The translations under genes and the position numbers were made by a program. Positions 12,454 through 23,466 of a stretch of 64,000 nt of DNA are shown piece by piece. Origin of the DNA: Umbelopsis ramanniana AG (taxonomy: Eukaryota > Mucoromycota > Umbelopsidomycetes > Umbelopsidales > Umbelopsidaceae); NCBI RefSeq assembly GCF_025399195.1, contig NW_026252090.1, positions 496,001-560,000 of the forward strand, written 5' to 3'. The stretch's first letter is position 1; each line of letters starts with the position of its first letter. A model generated the notes under the pieces. That model ran no database searches and had not been told where the DNA came from. It saw only the letters and a program-made list of their open reading frames with translations.

Positions 12454-13480
12454 ATGAAGATTTCAGGAAATACTTTTATCGTCACTGGAGGGTAAGTGAA
12501 AGCATAGTTTCTCCCCAGTGCGACCGGGACATTGTGATTGACAAGTTTATTCTAGTGCAAGCGGTCTCGGTGAAAGCACCATTAGAAAGATCGTTGGACA
12601 AGGCGCCAACGCAGTTGTAAGTATACGATATGATGAATGAATCAGTCTGAAAAAAAGCTAATGCTTTTGTTTCAAAGGTTATTGATTTGAATGAGGAAGG
12701 AGCCAAGAAACTCTCAGAAGAGTTTGGTGAAGATCGTGTTCTTGCTACTGGAAGCGTTAACGTGACCGATGAGGTGGGTCAGCATGGATCTAAATGAGTA
12801 TGTTATTCAATGTACTAAACGATATTCTATTTAGGCCCAAGTTGAGAAAGCTTTGGCACTTGCTGTTGAGCACTTTGGAACCATCGCTGGAGCTATCATC
12901 TGCCACGGTGTTGCTGGCGCTGTGCCATCTATTCCCGGATTCGGGCCCAACAATGCTCTCACTAGCTTCCAGCAAATGAAGTTTGTCAGCGACATCAACT
13001 ATCTTGCCGTGTTCTGCGTCGCCCAAAAGGTTGTTGAGATTATCATGAAGCAAGAGCCATTGAACGAAGAGGGTGAACGTGGTATTATTGTTATGGTATC
13101 CTCCGTCGCTGGTTTGGATGGTAGCACTTCCGCTTATGGTCCATCAAAAGGTAAGGGGAAGATCTAGTGCGGATGACTTAAAGTCGACCATTCGCTAAAT
13201 CATATGTTTCATAGCTGCCGTTGCTGGACTCGTTCTTCCTTTGGCTCGTGAATGGGCACCTTTCGGTATTCGTGTCGCCGGAATTGCGCCAGGTTACTTC
13301 GTCACCCCCATGACCACCAACTTGCCCGAGGAGTACCAATCCATGCTGATTCCCAATGTGTTTCCCAAGAGATTGGGATTACCTGCTGAATTCGCTAATA
13401 CTGTCTCCTACGTTTTGGAGAACGTCATGGTTAACGGTAGCATCCTTCGTCTTGACGCTGGTGTCAGACTTACATATTAA
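12454..13480 (+). CDS. Short-chain dehydrogenase, HSD17B10-like, array copy 1
   Basis: Exons 12454-12491, 12556-12616, 12678-12773, 12835-13150 and 13215-13480 give 258 residues, normal for classical SDRs. The NAD(P) motif TGGASGLG is at residues 11-18. The catalytic tetrad is complete: Asn120 (DINY), Ser155 (VSSVAG), Tyr166 and Lys170 (YGPSK). The C-terminal block GLPAEFANTV...NGSILRLDAGVRL closely resembles type-2 3-hydroxyacyl-CoA/17beta-hydroxysteroid dehydrogenase (HSD10). The structural NNAG/NCAG motif is replaced by CHG (residues 88-90). There is no mitochondrial presequence and no SKL peroxisomal tail. An NAD-dependent hydroxyacyl-CoA or steroid-like oxidoreductase is likely; the real substrate is unknown. 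Confidence 0.92.
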
Positions 13481-14631
13481 ATATGGAGAGTGCAACAATG
13501 TTCTTTTGCGTCGTTTGAAATTAGAAGGGTTATATTTTAGCCCAGTACATCGCGTTTTTTTTGTAGTCAGTGAATAACTACAATTAGATATCTCGTTTAT
13601 TTAATATGTATGGAAGTTGATCTATAAATGCTTTGAAAGCTTAGTATATCGTTTTCGTACACATAAGTGTCAGTCTCCTGTGTTATGGCGAACTTTTGTC
13701 TAATGCTGTACTTTAGTCCATATTTGCTTGACGAAAGCTAGTTTCCAGACGTCGAGAAGAATACAGGTCTGTCGTAAGAAAAAGAGTAATGCCTACAGTG
13801 ACAAATAACCTCACTTGTTGAATCGCGGTTGCTTTAGCTAGTATCGCCGGGTCCATTATGCCTTTGGCTCTTAAAATGGATTCCATTGAAATCGTGGTAT
13901 AGCTTTCGTTACGACTTTGATCTGCGAGAATAGTGAACAACTGATGATAAACGTGCCAAAAAGCACAAAAGTGCGCATTTGTCTGATACCGTCATTCCTA
14001 CACCGGTACATGAGCGTTCCTCTGCAACATTACTTTCAGTCCGATGATGCGTGAGACGTGCACAATGCCTCCAGATGTGATATAGCCCTCTAGTAGATGT
14101 GAGCAGCTAGATATCCAGCCGTTCAACGCGTTGACGGTACAGCTTTCCCGGATTCACTGGCAGCAACTCCACATTCTTCTTCACACATTAAACACCTGAC
14201 AATGTCGGTCCTACTAATATCCGACCACCGCAAAGGTACCTCTTTGAGGTCTCTACTATGTTTCAATACAGGCATCGTAAAAAAAGCTATAGTATGGTTC
14301 GAACGATACTTGATCAAATGAGAAAAATAGTCCGTTCTGCTTTCCTGTGATTGCCGAGCATTTTGAGCTGTATTTTCCACTTCGGCGACAGCAACCGATT
14401 TTCTATGTTCACGCCACTTTGATCGCTTCGGAAAATGTGTGGCTTACCTCCTCCCACTGTTCATTTGGGTTTCTGTGTCTGAATAACTGTGATTTTGTGC
14501 TCCAACCTATATCAGTTTCTTGTTTATAATGCCACTTTGATGGAGCGTACGTGTAACAAGTATAAAGTAGAGTTCCCATGGGAACTCACTACCTTTAACT
14601 GTCTTTTTCACTTAAACACAAAATCAAAAAC
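13481..14631. other. Spacer between dehydrogenase copies 1 and 2
   Basis: Minus-strand open stretches at 13713-13940 and 14123-14380 have protein-like composition in places, but I could not join them into a frame with consistent splice sites or find a family. The last ~70 bases hold the promoter of copy 2: TATAAAG at 14561 and an 18-bp palindrome at 14570. Confidence 0.5.
14561..14587 (+). promoter_or_regulatory. TATA box plus 18-bp perfect palindrome upstream of copy 2
   Basis: TATAAAG at 14561 lies 71 bases before the start codon. Directly downstream, 14570-14587 reads GAGTTCCCATGGGAACTC, which is its own reverse complement. The position between the TATA box and the start suggests an operator-like site for a dimeric regulator or a transcript-start element. 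Function is inference. Confidence 0.5.
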
Positions 14632-15675
14632 ATGAAGTTCTCAGGAAACACTTTTGTCGTCACTGGAGGGTAAGCGATAGTTCCAAATCCAATCACGTTT
14701 GGGTATGGACTTAAACCGATACTGAACAAACATTGTAGTGCCAGTGGACTCGGTGAAGCTACCGTAAGAAAGATCGTCGAGCAAGGCGGTAACGCAGTTG
14801 TAAGTGCTTTTCTACCTGAGCTAGATTACACTCAAAATGCTGACCGACTTTATGTTACGGTAGATCATTGATGTCAATACGGAAAATGCCAAGAAGCTTT
14901 CAGAGGAGCTCGGTGAAGACCGCGTTCTCGCCCCTGGACGAGTCGACGTGACCGACGAGGTATGTGACTGGATAATCATTTAGGTGTACCGTGAAAATCA
15001 AGCTAACCAGTTTGATTTAGGATCAAGTTGACCAAGCTCTAGCATTGGCAGTCGAGCGTTTTGGAACTTTGGGTGGTGCTATCATCTGCCATGGCGTTAT
15101 TGGAGCCCCAACATCCATTCCTGGATATGGACCCAGCAACGGACTTACTAGCGTCCAGCAAGTAAAGTTTGTGAACAACATCAACTTCATTGGCGTATAC
15201 ACTGTGGCTCAGAAGGTTTCTGAGATTATCATCAAGCAAGAGACTGTTAACGACGATGCTGAACGTGGTGTTATCGTTATGGTGTCTTCATCTGCTGGAT
15301 TGGACGGAGTCCTCTTGGCATATGGCGTTGCAAAAGGTAGGTGAAGTTGGGATGAGTGTGCTAAGCAATATGAGCCTTTATCTGACTTGGGGTAACTTTG
15401 TAGCTGGTGTTGCCGGACTCATTCTTCCTATGGCTCGTGAACTGGCACCTTTTGGCATTCGCGTTATGGGCATTGCCCCAGGCGGCTTCATGACTCCCAT
15501 GGCAATTTCCACAGCTCAGCTTGGCGACGCCTTCGTTGCTCCAGGCTATTCCCCTGGTTTCCCAAGAAGAGCTGGTGACCCTTCAGAGTTTGCCTTTATG
15601 GTGTCCCATATTGTCGAGAATCCTATGCTTAACGGTCACGTAGTCCGCCTCGATGCTGGTGTCAGACTTCACTGA
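14632..15675 (+). CDS. Short-chain dehydrogenase, HSD17B10-like, array copy 2
   Basis: Exons 14632-14669, 14739-14799, 14864-14959, 15021-15336 and 15404-15675; 260 residues. The first four exons have exactly the same lengths as in the other copies (38, 61, 96 and 316 nt). TGGASGLG near the N-terminus, NINF, VSSSAG and YGVAK (Tyr and Lys) keep the catalytic tetrad, and CHG again replaces NNAG. The last exon is a few bases longer than in its neighbours because of an insertion around TAQLGDAFVAPGYSPGF in the substrate-loop region. That suggests altered substrate preference relative to the other copies. It likely arose by tandem duplication. Confidence 0.92.
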
Positions 15676-16711
15676 AGTGGTACTGTCTGCAGAAAAAGCT
15701 TGATTTGATACCAAGGATGTTATGAATTATTTACGATAGCGGTTTATGCTATTTCTATAGCAAATGTGTTTAATTTCTATATTGATTTATAAAGGGTTTC
15801 ATTATGTGAAAATCGCGAATAGGCTTCATTTCTTGATATTCATTTGAAAGCGCTCGATTCAACGAAGAGGCAGCCATAGGGATTACTGACAACGTGGGAC
15901 TTATCAGGATGTTTTTGGTATCGTATATGCAGTGCTTTAAAAAAACGAATGAAGATTTGATCCAGTTCATGGTTGTTGAAATGGTTTACCACTCCTTTAA
16001 AAGGTCGTTGCGGAGAGCCGAGTAGTTCGTACAACCGTTCGATCTGTGCGATCTTTGTGTTATACTAATACATTCCTCATCTACAAAAGCAGTGATACTG
16101 TGGAATAAAGCAAATCTTTGTTTAGGCTGTTCTAAAGAAATAGGTTCACAGAATATGGTTCTGATGACAATATGTCATCTGGTTTTGTCGTCTTGCTTAC
16201 CGACTTCCCCATTTCGACCTCACTGTTTTATGCGGTATTCTTCGTATCAAGGAAGAAAAATATCAACTCAGCAGTGTGCGGCTCATCACAATCCTACATT
16301 GGCCATGGCACAAAGTATCACACAGCTTTCTTTGCAGCTTCATTATCCGCCAGTCTTTGCATTAGAACTCGTTTATAAAAGAAATTTTGTGAATTCTGCT
16401 ATTTGGTTTGTCACTGCAACAATATACAAAAGACAACGATGGCAGCTTCTGGACATAGTAACGCACAATGATGTTTTGTCAAGCAAGGTTTGTCGTGCTA
16501 CTTACACTTCACTGCTTCGTTCTTTAAATTTTTTCACGCTTGTACGATGCTTATGTGAATGCACTTTCACTCAGCTTGCCTCTAAAACACCGTCCTTGTG
16601 TTGCCCATTTTCAGTGCACAAAAACATAAAGGAAATCTGAAAATTCCCAGCGGCGCCTCGCATCTTGAACCCTTTTCCTGTCTTGTCTTTATCACACGAA
16701 AAACGAGCAAC
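15676..16711. other. Spacer between dehydrogenase copies 2 and 3
   Basis: A 549-base open frame on the plus strand (16092-16640) lacks an ATG near its start and has a cysteine- and leucine-rich composition without a recognisable domain; I treat it as chance. ACATAAAG near 16625 and TTCCCA at 16644 form the likely core promoter of copy 3. Confidence 0.5.
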
Positions 16712-17756
16712 ATGAAGATCTCTGGAAATACCTTTATCGTAACAGGAGGGTAAGCAAATATGGATGACTTCATGTGAAGTGTGCACAGCGACAATGCTAA
16801 CTTTATTTCGTACCAGCGCTAGCGGACTGGGCGAAGCTGCCGTTAGAAAGCTTGTGAAGGAGGGAGGCAACGCAGTGGTAGGGATTTCTGCATACACAAA
16901 TCAGCTCTCATGAGTAAAACTGAACGATTTATTCCACAGATTATCGATGTCAACGTTGATGGTGCTGAGAAGATTGCTCAAGAACTCGGTACTGACCGAG
17001 TGCTCGCTCCTGGAAAAGTGGATGTTACTGAAGAGGTATATAATTTATCCAACGTATAAGCCCTGTATTTGCTATATGACGGCGTTAACTGAAATAGCTT
17101 TGTAGGAACCAGTAAAGAAGGCTTTAGAGTTGGCTTTAGAGCAGTTTGGATCTTTGGCCGGTGCAGTCATATGCCATGGTGTTCTCGGTGCTCCACCGTC
17201 CGTAACTGGTTACGGACCTGGCAACGCTCTCACCAGCTATGAACAGATGAAGTTTGTGGCCGGCATCAACTTCCTTGGCGTATACAATGTCGCTCAAAAA
17301 GTAGCTGAAATTCTCATTAAGCAAGAGCCTTTGGCTGAAGATGGTGAACGCGGTGCAATCATTCTGATCTCATCCATAGCGGGCTTGGATGGAAGTCTCG
17401 TATCATATGGAACTACAAAATGTGAGTACTTTGTATGAGAGTGACTACCGGAGGATAAGTGCAAATGCTAACCTTGGCAATTTAAAGCTGCGGTTGCTGG
17501 AATGATTCTTCCATTCGCTCGTGAAGTAGCACCGTTTGGAGTCCGCGTCATGGGTATTGCACCAGGTGTCTTCCAGACTCCTATGACACAGGTCCTAACT
17601 GATAACCAAGACGCAGCCAACTCTCTTCTGCAAATGTTCCCTAGAAGAATGGGTCAGCCTCTGGAGTTTGCTGACTTGGTCGCTTTCATCTTTGAAACAC
17701 CAATGCTCAACGGCAGTCTTATTCGAATTGATGCAGGCGTTAGACTTCAGGTGTAA
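16712..17756 (+). CDS. Short-chain dehydrogenase, HSD17B10-like, array copy 3
   Basis: Exons 16712-16749, 16817-16877, 16940-17035, 17106-17421 and 17488-17756; 259 residues. Same exon lengths as copies 1, 2 and 4. Motifs: MKISGNTFIVTGG then ASGLG (cofactor loop), CHG in place of NNAG, GINF (catalytic Asn), ISSIAG (Ser), YGTTK (Tyr, Lys) and GQPLEFADLVAF before the C-terminal LDAGVRL-like block (IDAGVRLQV). The phase-1 codon split over the last intron gives serine here, where the other copies have alanine. It is presumably a cytosolic NAD(P)-dependent oxidoreductase like its neighbours. Confidence 0.92.
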
Positions 17757-19051
17757 AGTGAAGAACTAGTCTTATTGAGAAAGTGATCAAAGTATTCATG
17801 ACGGGGGCTGAGTTGAGCTCCAAAAATAAACAGTACATTGCATAAATCAGTTCAGCTTCAGAGTGTTATTGCGACATCGGGATCTTCAGTTCTCTCCGGT
17901 GTCTATTCAAATGCCTAAGGTGGTACATGGTTATGTGTGTGTGTGTATATGGTATCATGCTTGTAAACAACAAACAAAAAGCATCTTTTACAATAACTTC
18001 ACTTTTGGCCATTGTATAAAGTTAAAGTAGTAGGCACACGGAAATGGGTGCGTCTATTTTTTACTGTTTACTTTAACATCGATACCTGTGATTGTTTCTG
18101 TTATGATAAACACAGTTGCAAGTATATGATCCTTTTGCGGCCGTTTGGAACGAAGTCCGGAGATTGTGATACTGTGACACGTAGTTGCTCAATTTTTTTT
18201 TACATGTAGCTTTCCATAAGCCATATATGCAACAGTCGGTCCATGCAGTTTATGGAGCATTTTTGTGTTCCCAATTGGCGTCACTGGACGTCTCTGTTTC
18301 TGAAGTTACAACATTGTTACAACTAAGCAAGGTTGCAGCCTCGTGGTTTACAGCTATTGAAATGTTTCCCGTTGATAGACAGTACGCTCTGGTGCTATGG
18401 AATAGTAAAATCGCCTCTAAGAAAATCTTGCTTGAATAGGTGCAGAGTGTTATATGAATCCTTGAGACTCATGCCTACTTCGTATTCTTGCTTTCTATGG
18501 CTCCTGTTCTGGAGAGTTTTCAATGCTACTAGTTGAAATGGCGACAGTTGTATGTTCGCACATTGGTAATAACCCCAGCATCCTTCGTGTACCTGTGACT
18601 ACCACCTAGTGTTTTTATACTTTATGTACATAGATAGCGCTGCAGTTCTTATGAAATGATTTGCCGAGATCATCGGTGTGATTCCAATTTGTTTGAGAGA
18701 GAATGATATGCCGATAGATAGATTGATGTCACATTCGGTATACTGTCGAGTAATCGAACAATGAGGACTATACTAAAGCTATGAAATAGCGAATTATCAT
18801 AGCACAAGCTTCTAAATCAGTTGCTCGTTTGAATGCATGGATGTACTTTCGAATGCTTTACAGTACTCAACAGCTACTTCACTATGCAATACTTTTGTGC
18901 TCGGAACTGGCCAAAATGCCTTTCTATCTGTTGCCTTTTTGAGTGAACAAAAGGGAAAAATTATCTATAAAGGGAATGGGCATTTCCCATCTGCCATCCG
19001 AGTTCTTTAACTCTTTACTCTCCCTGCTCCTCTTTATAAGAAACCAAGACC
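17757..19051. other. Spacer between dehydrogenase copies 3 and 4
   Basis: No gene seen. Contains a short GT-rich run near 17936-17948. The promoter of copy 4 is visible at the end: TATAAAG at 18966 followed by the inverted pair ATGGG/CCCAT (18975-18990), 62 bases before the start codon. Confidence 0.5.
18966..18990 (+). promoter_or_regulatory. TATA box and TTCCCAT element upstream of copy 4
   Basis: TATAAAGGGAATGGGCATTT at 18966 continues into CCCAT. ATGGG and CCCAT form short inverted arms, echoing the TTCCCATGGGAA palindrome upstream of copy 2. Inferred core promoter. Confidence 0.45.
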
Positions 19052-20078
19052 ATGAAAATCTCTGGAAATACTTTTATAGTCACAGGGGGGTAAGTGTAAT
19101 GCTAGATATGCGACATGACTAGTGTATGCTTTGGTTAATTCGTCTGCTTAGCGCCAGCGGACTCGGTGAAGCTACAGTCAAGACACTGGTCGAACAAGGA
19201 GGCAACGCTGTGGTGAGTATCTTACTGCATGGCAACTTGCTAGAGAGTTTCTAACATGCCGCTTGTAGATTCTGGACGTGAATGAAGATGGCGCAAAGAG
19301 ACTTGCACAAGAGCTTGGCGAAAACCGAGTGCTTGCCGCTGGAAAAGTAGACGTGACTCAAGAGGTAAAGTAGCTTATAAGGTACCACTAGAGCTGATAT
19401 TGCCCGATGTTAACAAAGATTTTCTAGGATGAAGTTGCTCAAGCTTTAGCTTTGGCTATAAAACAATTTGGTCGTTTGGCCGGTGCTATCCTCTGTCACG
19501 GTATCCTAGATGCTTCTCCATCCATTACTGGATATGGCCCAGGTAACGCTCTAACTAGTTACGACCAACTCAAGTATGTGAGCAATGTCAACTTTCTAGG
19601 TGCATACAATGTTGCCCAGAAAGTGGCGGACATCCTCATCAAGCAAGAGCATATGACGGACGATGGTGAGCGCGGTGTTATCATCATGGTTACGTCCATA
19701 GCTGGATTGGATGGCTGTATATTGGCGTACGGCACTTCGAAAGGTAAGGGTACTGAAAGTGCACACCATTAGTTCAGAAGGAAGATAACATCTTGTCTTC
19801 TCATTGCAGCTGCTATTGCGGGGCTGGTCCTTCCCTTTGCTCGAGAACTGGCACCTTATGGCATTCGCGTGATGGGCATAGCTCCAGGGGCATTTGATAC
19901 ACCAATGACTCAAGTTCTACCTAAGGAATTCAACGCAGCTGCTGTGCATCTTCAATTATACCCCAAGCGAATTGGCCAAGCTCAGGAGTTTTCCAGTCTT
20001 GTTTCCCTTATATTGGACAACGTCATGTTAAATGGTAGTGTGATTCGCCTTGATGCGGGCACCAGAATGTTTCAATAA
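19052..20078 (+). CDS. Short-chain dehydrogenase, HSD17B10-like, array copy 4
   Basis: Exons 19052-19089, 19152-19212, 19269-19364, 19428-19743 and 19810-20078; 259 residues. Identical exon layout to the other three copies. TGGASGLG cofactor motif, CHG replacing NNAG, NVNF (Asn), VTSIAG (Ser; the preceding residue is Thr) and YGTSK (Tyr/Lys) are all present, so it should be active. The C-terminus is IRLDAGTRMFQ. It is the last member of the array; 580 bases downstream the next gene ends on the opposite strand. Confidence 0.92.
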
Positions 20079-20660
20079 TAAGATTGTTTGCGAGGTGTCT
20101 TTATTATAATTTATTATTGACTATATACAATAGCAGACTAGTTAGTAACAGTTGATCTCAGTAAACGTGTTTTCGTCCCTCAAAACTCTATGCTAGTATC
20201 CCTGCATTGGCTGCGTGGCAAGGAAAGGACACAGACCTATGTTAGGTTTTTTTTTCATTACATTTTGATATAAAAAGGGGGGAATAACCACATGGAGAGT
20301 GAGCCCCGTTGAGTTAATTCCACAAGCCAAAGGCCGTAGAACCATTCGCATAACTGTGCTATGACGAACAGGTTTTCATAAAGATGATCAACCCATCTGC
20401 TCCACGAATGTGTCTTTGCAAGAGAAGTTCATCTTTGGGGAAAACCAATGCCATTCACTGGTGACACTTTCTGCCACTTGTCCGGGGACTTTCCCTAACG
20501 CTTAAGGGAAGCACGAGGCTTCCGTGTGTGATGCGTCAATGTAGCGAATCTTCCACAGTGGTTATGTATAAAGGAAAAAAAAAAAATTGCTAAAATTTTT
20601 TCTCTTTTATATAAATAACATCAACACGTGATCTCTATATGGTATAAACTTCTTTGTGAA
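20079..20660. other. Convergent intergenic region
   Basis: Shared 3' region of dehydrogenase copy 4 and the minus-strand coiled-coil gene. It contains T-rich and A-rich runs and a TATAAAAA at 20270 not followed by a recognisable gene. No coding signal seen. Confidence 0.5.
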
Positions 20661-21815
20661 CTATGAAACTGGCGGCGCTGGTGATTGTTGTTCCAGCGCA
20701 AGCGTTTGTCGAAGTTGGTGAAGTGAGATTAAGGCATTACGCAAAATGGCTCTATTCTGCTCGATCTGCAAGACAATCGACATGTTGACGAACTCTTTTC
20801 CTTCTTGACTCATGACCTTTGCATCGCTTGTGAACAGAAGCGAAGCGCTTTCGAGAATAGATGAGTAAAATTCACAACCTATTTTTCGGAAATGCTCGCA
20901 GAGCTTACGCACGGAGAGTGTGATTATTTGAGATTGTTTTTGTTGTTTTGTGCGATAAAGACCAAAAAGCAATGGCTTATATGGACGTCGGACTTTGACA
21001 AGATCAGGCCATTGCCATTCAGCGGGAGTGAAGTTGGGAATATTGTGAGTAGCAAATCTAATGATTTCAGTCCGATAATTGTTGTTGATGATAGGATTAC
21101 GTGGTGACAATTTCTGAGCCAGCGTTCTTATCTTTAGCCTGAGACTGACGTCTCCTTGGTACCGATAACTCTGATCTAATCGTTCTAGGTTGTTTCTGGC
21201 ATTTTCGGCAAAGATGGAGGAAAAATCGCCCCCAATTTGGTCAACCAGTTGACGAATCTGTTCTTGATTGCAGGAGTCAAAAACTAGATACTTTTGTCCT
21301 AGTTTGTGGGGCGGTAGACCTAATTTTGCGTAATTTTTCTTATCCACCATCACCAAGCGCATTGGGCTGGGTTGATCCGCGATGATAGTCGTGACGATGT
21401 TTTCAATATTTTGGGGTCCTTTCCATTGCTGTACCAAGCCAGCCAGTCCATCATGCATACTTTGCGCGCTTTCTTGTTGTTCCTCTGCTTTGGTGTCAAA
21501 ATCTTGCTCGAGTGTTTGCCATTCATCACTTAAATCTGTGAGTTGATGCTCGGACAATTGAGTCACGCCGAGCTGGTCAGCTTTACCACGAAGCTGTTCC
21601 GTAATTTGAACACATACTTGAACCAACTCATCTATGGTAGATGATAGTTGATCGTCACCTTTCTGTAAGCGTTTGAGAAGATGATCTAATTTCCTTGGGT
21701 ATTGCCTTGATATTATTTTGTGGTCGATGAGGACCTTTTGATGTTCTTCAAATGAAAGTGTGGCCAGTAATGGCAGCAACTGGTGTTGCAATAATAATTG
21801 TGGTGATCCATTCAT
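20661..21815 (-). CDS. Coiled-coil protein, function unknown
   Basis: A single open frame of 384 residues from ATG at 21815. I do not recognise a family. The first ~150 residues are helical with heptad-like leucine and glutamine spacing (KLDHLLKRLQKGDD, LSDEWQTLEQDFDTKAEEQQ). The middle is more globular (RLVMVDKKNYAKLGLPPHKL), and the C-terminal third is again helical (NRAILRNALISLHQLRQTL). No signal peptide or membrane helix. Seven further codons are open before the ATG, back to an acceptor-like TTACAG. The 22206-21832 stretch upstream could therefore be a spliced 5' leader or an extra exon; no convincing coding exon was found there. Confidence 0.65.
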   Translation of the reverse strand: MNGSPQLLLQHQLLPLLATLSFEEHQKVLIDHKIISRQYPRKLDHLLKRLQKGDDQLSSTIDELVQVCVQITEQLRGKADQLGVTQLSEHQLTDLSDEWQTLEQDFDTKAEEQQESAQSMHDGLAGLVQQWKGPQNIENIVTTIIADQPSPMRLVMVDKKNYAKLGLPPHKLGQKYLVFDSCNQEQIRQLVDQIGGDFSSIFAENARNNLERLDQSYRYQGDVSLRLKIRTLAQKLSPRNPIINNNYRTEIIRFATHNIPNFTPAEWQWPDLVKVRRPYKPLLFGLYRTKQQKQSQIITLSVRKLCEHFRKIGCEFYSSILESASLLFTSDAKVMSQEGKEFVNMSIVLQIEQNRAILRNALISLHQLRQTLALEQQSPAPPVS

Positions 21816-23466
21816 TGAATGATTTGATTCCTTATCCTGTAAGAACCGTGTTTACATCACCCACCTTTGAGGTGAGAAGAGAAAGATGTCCAGCAAGGGT
21901 GTTCCCGAGTGCTGCGATGAGTATGGAAGAGCAAAGCAAAAGAGGAAAAAGACGAATATATTGCCTTATAGCAATGCAATTTGAAGAAATAAGGGGGGAA
22001 CGAGTTATCCAGAGAAGGAAAACAAGAAACAAGACAAGACAAGGCTTCGTAAAGCTTTTCTTTGCTTGCTTGTTGAGTCCGTGATTGGTAATTTTCTGTT
22101 CGTTGGTGGAATAATTTCGAAGAGGGAGCCAAGATTGTGTAGCGCGAGATCGAAAGAGAAAAGGGGGGAGGCGCGGGGGGAGATGTTTAGGTTCATTTGA
22201 GCACACCTCTTTTTTTTTTTTTTATATACATATGCATTTTATAAAAGAAAATGTTGCTTCTTTTATTATGTTGAAGCATGTCCATTTGCTTATTTCGACA
22301 GCTAATTTGGAAGAACCAGCTGATTTTTTTACATTAACATGATGTTATTTGAAGGGTATTCCAAAAAAAAGCGGGAAATATGCAAAAGGAAAGCATCAGT
22401 CAGACCCGACCATGCAAGAAAAGCCATGAGAAGGACCCCCCGGGATTTCCTCCTTGAGCATTTTTGCGTACGTGGAAAGAACGCTTGAACATTTATATAT
22501 TTTTTTTCTTTCTCCATTCTTTGCTATAACATTACCCCATGACCCAATGAATTCCTGTGTTGCTAGGAGACGTAACGCTAGTCAAGAGGCTGAGCTAGAC
22601 TTGCTTTTAAAAATAAAAAGCTTATATATGCAGTGCGCTGAATATGTTATCAGCGACTGACCATAGCTTTTGACGTATCATCGTGGGAGACATGATAAAA
22701 ACGGATCGATTCTTGATAATAGCTCATTCAAAAAGAGGTGGAGTGGACTTGTGTATGTGGAGACAAGGCTGCCATGACGTATACCGTTAGTTTTGAGTTT
22801 GCGGATGAAGGAATGCAGCTGCAAGAGATGTATCCCTAACCCGAGATTCACCTTTTAGCGTAAGGCCCACAACATTCAGATTTGCCCGCGGAGGAAAAAA
22901 CCAGTTACCTTTTTTTTTGGCTTTTGCATTGCTTCAAAGTTACAGACTCAGACATGCTTGGTTATTGTTGTTGTGTGGTGGTGGGGGCATGCTTAGCCAT
23001 TGATATCCCTTCTTTTTTTTTTTTACTCTGCAGTGGGAACGTTTTTATTTCATTTCAATTGATCCACCTTGTTGCTGTCTGTGCGTCCCCTGAAAATAAA
23101 CCTCTTTACAAGCTGAAACGATCGTGGGGCCAACCCAGCGCCTCTCATCTCTATTCATGGTGTCTTCCCCCCCAATAAAAAAACTTTTTATTTTTGGTGT
23201 GTTATTTTTTTACCGCTCTCTCCTACTTGCCTCGCGAGGCAAAACACAATATCAGCAGCTGGCATTAGGATAGTAAACGATATTCCTTCTTTTAATAAGC
23301 AAGAAAAAATTAGGCTGTGACCATTAGAAGAAAAAGATAAAAGAGATCTCAAGTTGATAATAATAGTGGATAGGAAAGGAGAGGACAACGCTGTGTTCAA
23401 CCCTGAATAAATTTCACGCAGGTCAGAGAAAAGAGAATATGATATCAGAAGCAGGTTATCACTTAT
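21816..23466. other. Intergenic region between two minus-strand genes
   Basis: Contains the 5' region of the coiled-coil gene, where the minus strand is pyrimidine-rich (21830-22200) and a T-run with TATATA lies near 22211-22230. The rest (22300-23460) has only short frames in T-rich sequence, none with a recognisable domain. Confidence 0.5.

Noticed and set aside
13713-14380. Possible minus-strand gene between dehydrogenase copies 1 and 2
   Set aside because: Fragments such as MESILRAKGIMDPAILAK look protein-like, but no set of splice sites gives one continuous frame.
16092-16640. Long plus-strand open frame between dehydrogenase copies 2 and 3
   Set aside because: No ATG near the start, no domain, and it overlaps the promoter of copy 3. 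Probably chance.
20079-20300. Fifth dehydrogenase copy or remnant after copy 4
   Set aside because: A TATAAAAA at 20270 is present, but no TGGASGLG or later SDR motif follows.
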